This document shows, in pieces, positions 61,804-64,000 of a stretch of DNA of 64,000 nt (position 1 is the first letter of the stretch; each line of letters begins with the position of its first letter). Where the stretch lies: assembly GCF_000425445.1 (NCBI RefSeq), contig NZ_KE384378.1, forward strand, positions 607,191 through 671,190, in the 5' to 3' direction. A model generated the notes under the pieces. The model was not told the DNA's origin, did not search any database, and saw nothing but the letters and a program-made list of their open reading frames with translations. This DNA comes from Flavobacterium denitrificans DSM 15936. Its GTDB lineage: Bacteria; Bacteroidota; Bacteroidia; Flavobacteriales; Flavobacteriaceae. The position numbers were made by a program, and so were the translations under genes.

Positions 61804-62217
61804 ATGAAAGCATTTAAATTAGAAAACGAACCGAAAATCAAATCTGGATTCAAAACTCCGGAGCATTATTTTGATGATTTTTCGGCGAAAGTTTTACAGC
61901 AGATTAACGAAAAAGAAGTAAAAGTAATACCATTTTACAAACGTAAAAATGTAATTTCGATTGCTGCGGCCGCAGTAGTTGTTTTTGCATTGATGATCCC
62001 TATAGTCAATAATTACAATGCTACCTCTAAAGAACTTGACGAAGCTACTTTAGAAGCGTATTTATCATACCAATCCAATTTGAATCAGTATGATTTGATT
62101 CAGAATTTGGACACGAAAGATATCCAAAAACTGAACAAAAATGTTGCCATTGAAGATGAAACTCTTGAAGACATTTTAGCATCGAATCCAAACATCGAAC
62201 ACTTAATTTCTGAATAA
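61804..62217 (+). CDS. Single-pass membrane protein, likely anti-sigma partner
   Basis: A 137-residue protein: a cytosolic N-terminal 55 residues (KSGFKTPEHYFDDFSAKVLQ), one helix at about 57-75 (VISIAAAAVVVFALMIPIV) and a periplasmic acidic tail. It follows the ECF sigma gene by 33 bp and precedes a secreted protein by 17 bp. By position and topology it could be the cognate anti-sigma factor; no zinc ZAS motif is visible, so this is inference. Confidence 0.72.
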   Translation: MKAFKLENEPKIKSGFKTPEHYFDDFSAKVLQQINEKEVKVIPFYKRKNVISIAAAAVVVFALMIPIVNNYNATSKELDEATLEAYLSYQSNLNQYDLIQNLDTKDIQKLNKNVAIEDETLEDILASNPNIEHLISE

Positions 62218-62234
62218 AAAACAAAACTTAAAAG

Positions 62235-62699
62235 ATGAAAATCAAAAACATATTGCCGATAATTTTATTCCTGGTAAGTTTTTCATTTTATGCTCAAAGC
62301 GGTAAAACAGATGAAAAACGTGAAAAGATCAAAGCTTATAAAGTTTCTTTTTTAACTACTGAATTAGAACTGACTCCTACTGAGGCTGAAAAATTCTGGC
62401 CTATTTACAATGCTTACGATGACAGACAATTTGAGTTGAGGCATCAAAAAATGAAAGCGTATTTAGAGCGTCTTAATGACGACAATATTAATTCAATTTC
62501 AGAAAAAGAGGCCGCAGTTCTGCTTTCCCAAATGGAAAGCACTGATAAAGAATTATATCTTTTGCGTGAAAAATACAATTCAAACTTAAAGAAGATACTT
62601 TCAGCAAAGAAAATATTAAAGCTTAAAAAATCTGAAGATGACTTTAACCGAAAATTATTAAAACAATATCGCGATAAAGCAGCAAAAGACAAGGATTAA
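62235..62699 (+). CDS. Secreted helical protein, Spy/CpxP-like sensor candidate
   Basis: A 154-residue protein with signal peptide (cleavage near SFYAQ). The mature part is a charged helix-rich domain with LTTELELTPTEAEKFWPIYN and EKEAAVLLSQMESTDKELYL, resembling Spy/CpxP/ZraP-like periplasmic proteins. Third gene of the sigma operon, so it may sense envelope stress and act on the membrane protein. The role is inferred from context. Confidence 0.75.
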   Translation: MKIKNILPIILFLVSFSFYAQSGKTDEKREKIKAYKVSFLTTELELTPTEAEKFWPIYNAYDDRQFELRHQKMKAYLERLNDDNINSISEKEAAVLLSQMESTDKELYLLREKYNSNLKKILSAKKILKLKKSEDDFNRKLLKQYRDKAAKDKD

Positions 62700-62715
62700 G
62701 AAAAGTACAACAGCG

Positions 62716-62763
62716 ACAAACCCCCTATATAATAATACTTACTTTATTATTTAGGGGGTTTGT
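62716..62763. terminator. Bidirectional terminator between the sigma operon and the propeller gene
   Basis: 12-bp perfect stem ACAAACCCCCTA / TAGGGGGTTTGT around an AT-rich loop between convergent genes. Confidence 0.85.
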
Positions 62764-62783
62764 TATTTCTTAAGCACCTGAAT

Positions 62784-63845
62784 TTATATAAAAGTAATTC
62801 GGATCAATTTATTGTAACCTGCAGCGATCGCCGTATTTTTATTAACAAATCGAATAGTAAAAAGCTTCGAATCATCAGATAATTGTTTCCAAGTTTCACC
62901 ACCATCTTGAGAATATTGAATGCCTGAAGCACCCACGCAAACAAGTTCTCTAGCATTGCTGCCCGGAACATACTGAATGCAAGACGCATATCCGAAACCT
63001 TGATTCTGGCCAATCAATTCCCATGTTTTTCCGCCGTCTTTGGTGCAAATCTTATTATCTGAATTTTTCTCGGGAAATTCATAGTCACCACCAGCAGCAA
63101 ATCCGTGTTTCGCATCGTAAAAATCAGCTGTAAAAATTCCTGTCATGGCTTTACCTTGAATAATAGGAGTATCTACAACTTTCCATGTTTTTGCTTTATC
63201 TGGAGAATAAAAAACACGAGATTTTTTTCCACCAGAAACCAGCCATGTATCATTTCCTTTAATTATAATATTAGTATTGCTTGCTGCAAAAGCCGCTTCA
63301 CCTTGTGTATTTGTAGGCAACTTATCCGAAAGTAATTTTGTCCAAGTTTCCCCACCGTCGCGGGTAACAATTATCGAAAAAGTATCTTCGGTAGGATCTC
63401 CAATTGCAATTCCTTCTTTGTCATTCCAGAATTGCATACTATCGTAAAACACTTTTGAATGCACCTCTTTATAAACTAATTTTACTTTTCTAGTTTTTTT
63501 ATCAATCTGATACAACAAAGCAGGATTGGCAACACTTAATAAAAATACGCTTTTTGAATTTTGAGCAATGCTTCTAAATTCTAAATTAAGTGTATCGCGA
63601 TAAATATGATCTTCAAATTTTTCTCTCTTATCTAAATCAAAACAGCCAAAACGAGAATTATCAGCTCCATACCAAATTTTATTATTATCAATTGCAATGG
63701 CACGAATACTAATTTTATCTTGAAATAAAACTTCGGTCTGCATTGAAACAAAGCCTCCTGCAACTGGTGCTTTATCATTATTTTTCAACGCTTTAAAGGA
63801 TACCAATAAAACAAATAAACTAAAAAATAATATTAATTTTCTCAT
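62784..63845 (-). CDS. BNR/YCF48-like beta-propeller protein
   Basis: A 353-residue protein with an N-terminal signal (LILFFSLFVLLVSFKAL) and several BNR/Asp-box repeats, TRDGGETWTK, DKAKTWKV, KDGGKTWEL and QDGGETWKQ, as in six- or seven-bladed propellers of the YCF48/sialidase-like superfamily. There is no catalytic Tyr/Glu pattern of sialidases that I can identify. Often annotated as glycosyl hydrolase or oxidoreductase in flavobacteria; function unknown. Confidence 0.82.
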   Translation of the reverse strand: MRKLILFFSLFVLLVSFKALKNNDKAPVAGGFVSMQTEVLFQDKISIRAIAIDNNKIWYGADNSRFGCFDLDKREKFEDHIYRDTLNLEFRSIAQNSKSVFLLSVANPALLYQIDKKTRKVKLVYKEVHSKVFYDSMQFWNDKEGIAIGDPTEDTFSIIVTRDGGETWTKLLSDKLPTNTQGEAAFAASNTNIIIKGNDTWLVSGGKKSRVFYSPDKAKTWKVVDTPIIQGKAMTGIFTADFYDAKHGFAAGGDYEFPEKNSDNKICTKDGGKTWELIGQNQGFGYASCIQYVPGSNARELVCVGASGIQYSQDGGETWKQLSDDSKLFTIRFVNKNTAIAAGYNKLIRITFI

Positions 63846-64000
63846 GTAGGTTAAGATTTAGTTGTTGCTAAAATACAATTATTTATAACATATAAAATAG
63901 CTTTTGTTTTTTTTGATAATAATCTTTTTAACAGTCTTTTTTACAAAATCAAAATCAAAAAGAGACACATAAAACATAACAGATTAACAACCAAATAATT

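Overview
This is an AT-rich chromosomal window of a Flavobacteriia member, most likely a Flavobacterium close to F. johnsoniae. The reasons are the many TAnnTTTG -7 promoter boxes (some with a TTG -33 box), the absence of Shine-Dalgarno leaders, bacillithiol (bshB1) and menaquinone (menF-like) genes, a CarboxypepD_reg/TonB-dependent receptor, DUF4251 and LETM1-related proteins, and long intergenic stretches built from short word repeats. The genus call is inference from these features, not from a database search.

Layout. 1-14.8 kb is housekeeping: a truncated cation/proton antiporter, L-serine dehydratase, panB, an RluA-type pseudouridine synthase, an aldehyde dehydrogenase, an integral membrane protein, a very large hybrid histidine kinase, a zinc metallopeptidase, tRNA-His, bshB1, an isochorismate-synthase-like gene and a hotdog thioesterase. 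15-27 kb holds a beta-helix lipoprotein, purL, a PPC-like lipoprotein, an outer-membrane receptor, a small secreted protein and an acyl-CoA ligase.

27-34 kb is the accessory island. It contains a 161-aa unknown protein, three minus-strand microgenes of 31-52 codons (two with TTG-N21-TAnnTTTG promoters and their own terminators), two head-to-tail IS3-type transposases (the upstream one has lost all three DDE residues), a 51-aa membrane protein and a lone AAA ATPase-Toprim (OLD/PARIS-like) protein. 34-39 kb has tatD, rtcB, an HD phosphohydrolase and a WYL regulator, separated by inverted repeats and an array of five small palindromes.

39-46 kb is a beta-oxidation locus (MarR regulator, FadB-like, thiolase, acyl-CoA dehydrogenase). 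It is interrupted twice by genes for 23S-rRNA-IVP-like four-helix-bundle proteins, each flanked by inverted word repeats. 46-64 kb carries a GH18 chitinase, several secreted or lipoproteins, Cu/Zn superoxide dismutase, a LETM1-related protein, a carbonic anhydrase with a SulP transporter, a divergent dps/oxyR pair, mnmD, ilvE, a MazG-like pyrophosphohydrolase, an SRPBCC protein, an ECF sigma operon and a BNR-repeat beta-propeller.

The most novel-looking items are the microgene cluster next to the insertion sequences, the catalytically dead but open transposase joined to an intact copy, the rtcB/HD/WYL neighbourhood with its palindromes, and the two four-helix-bundle cassettes inside the fad locus. 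No CRISPR array, rRNA or prophage was seen.
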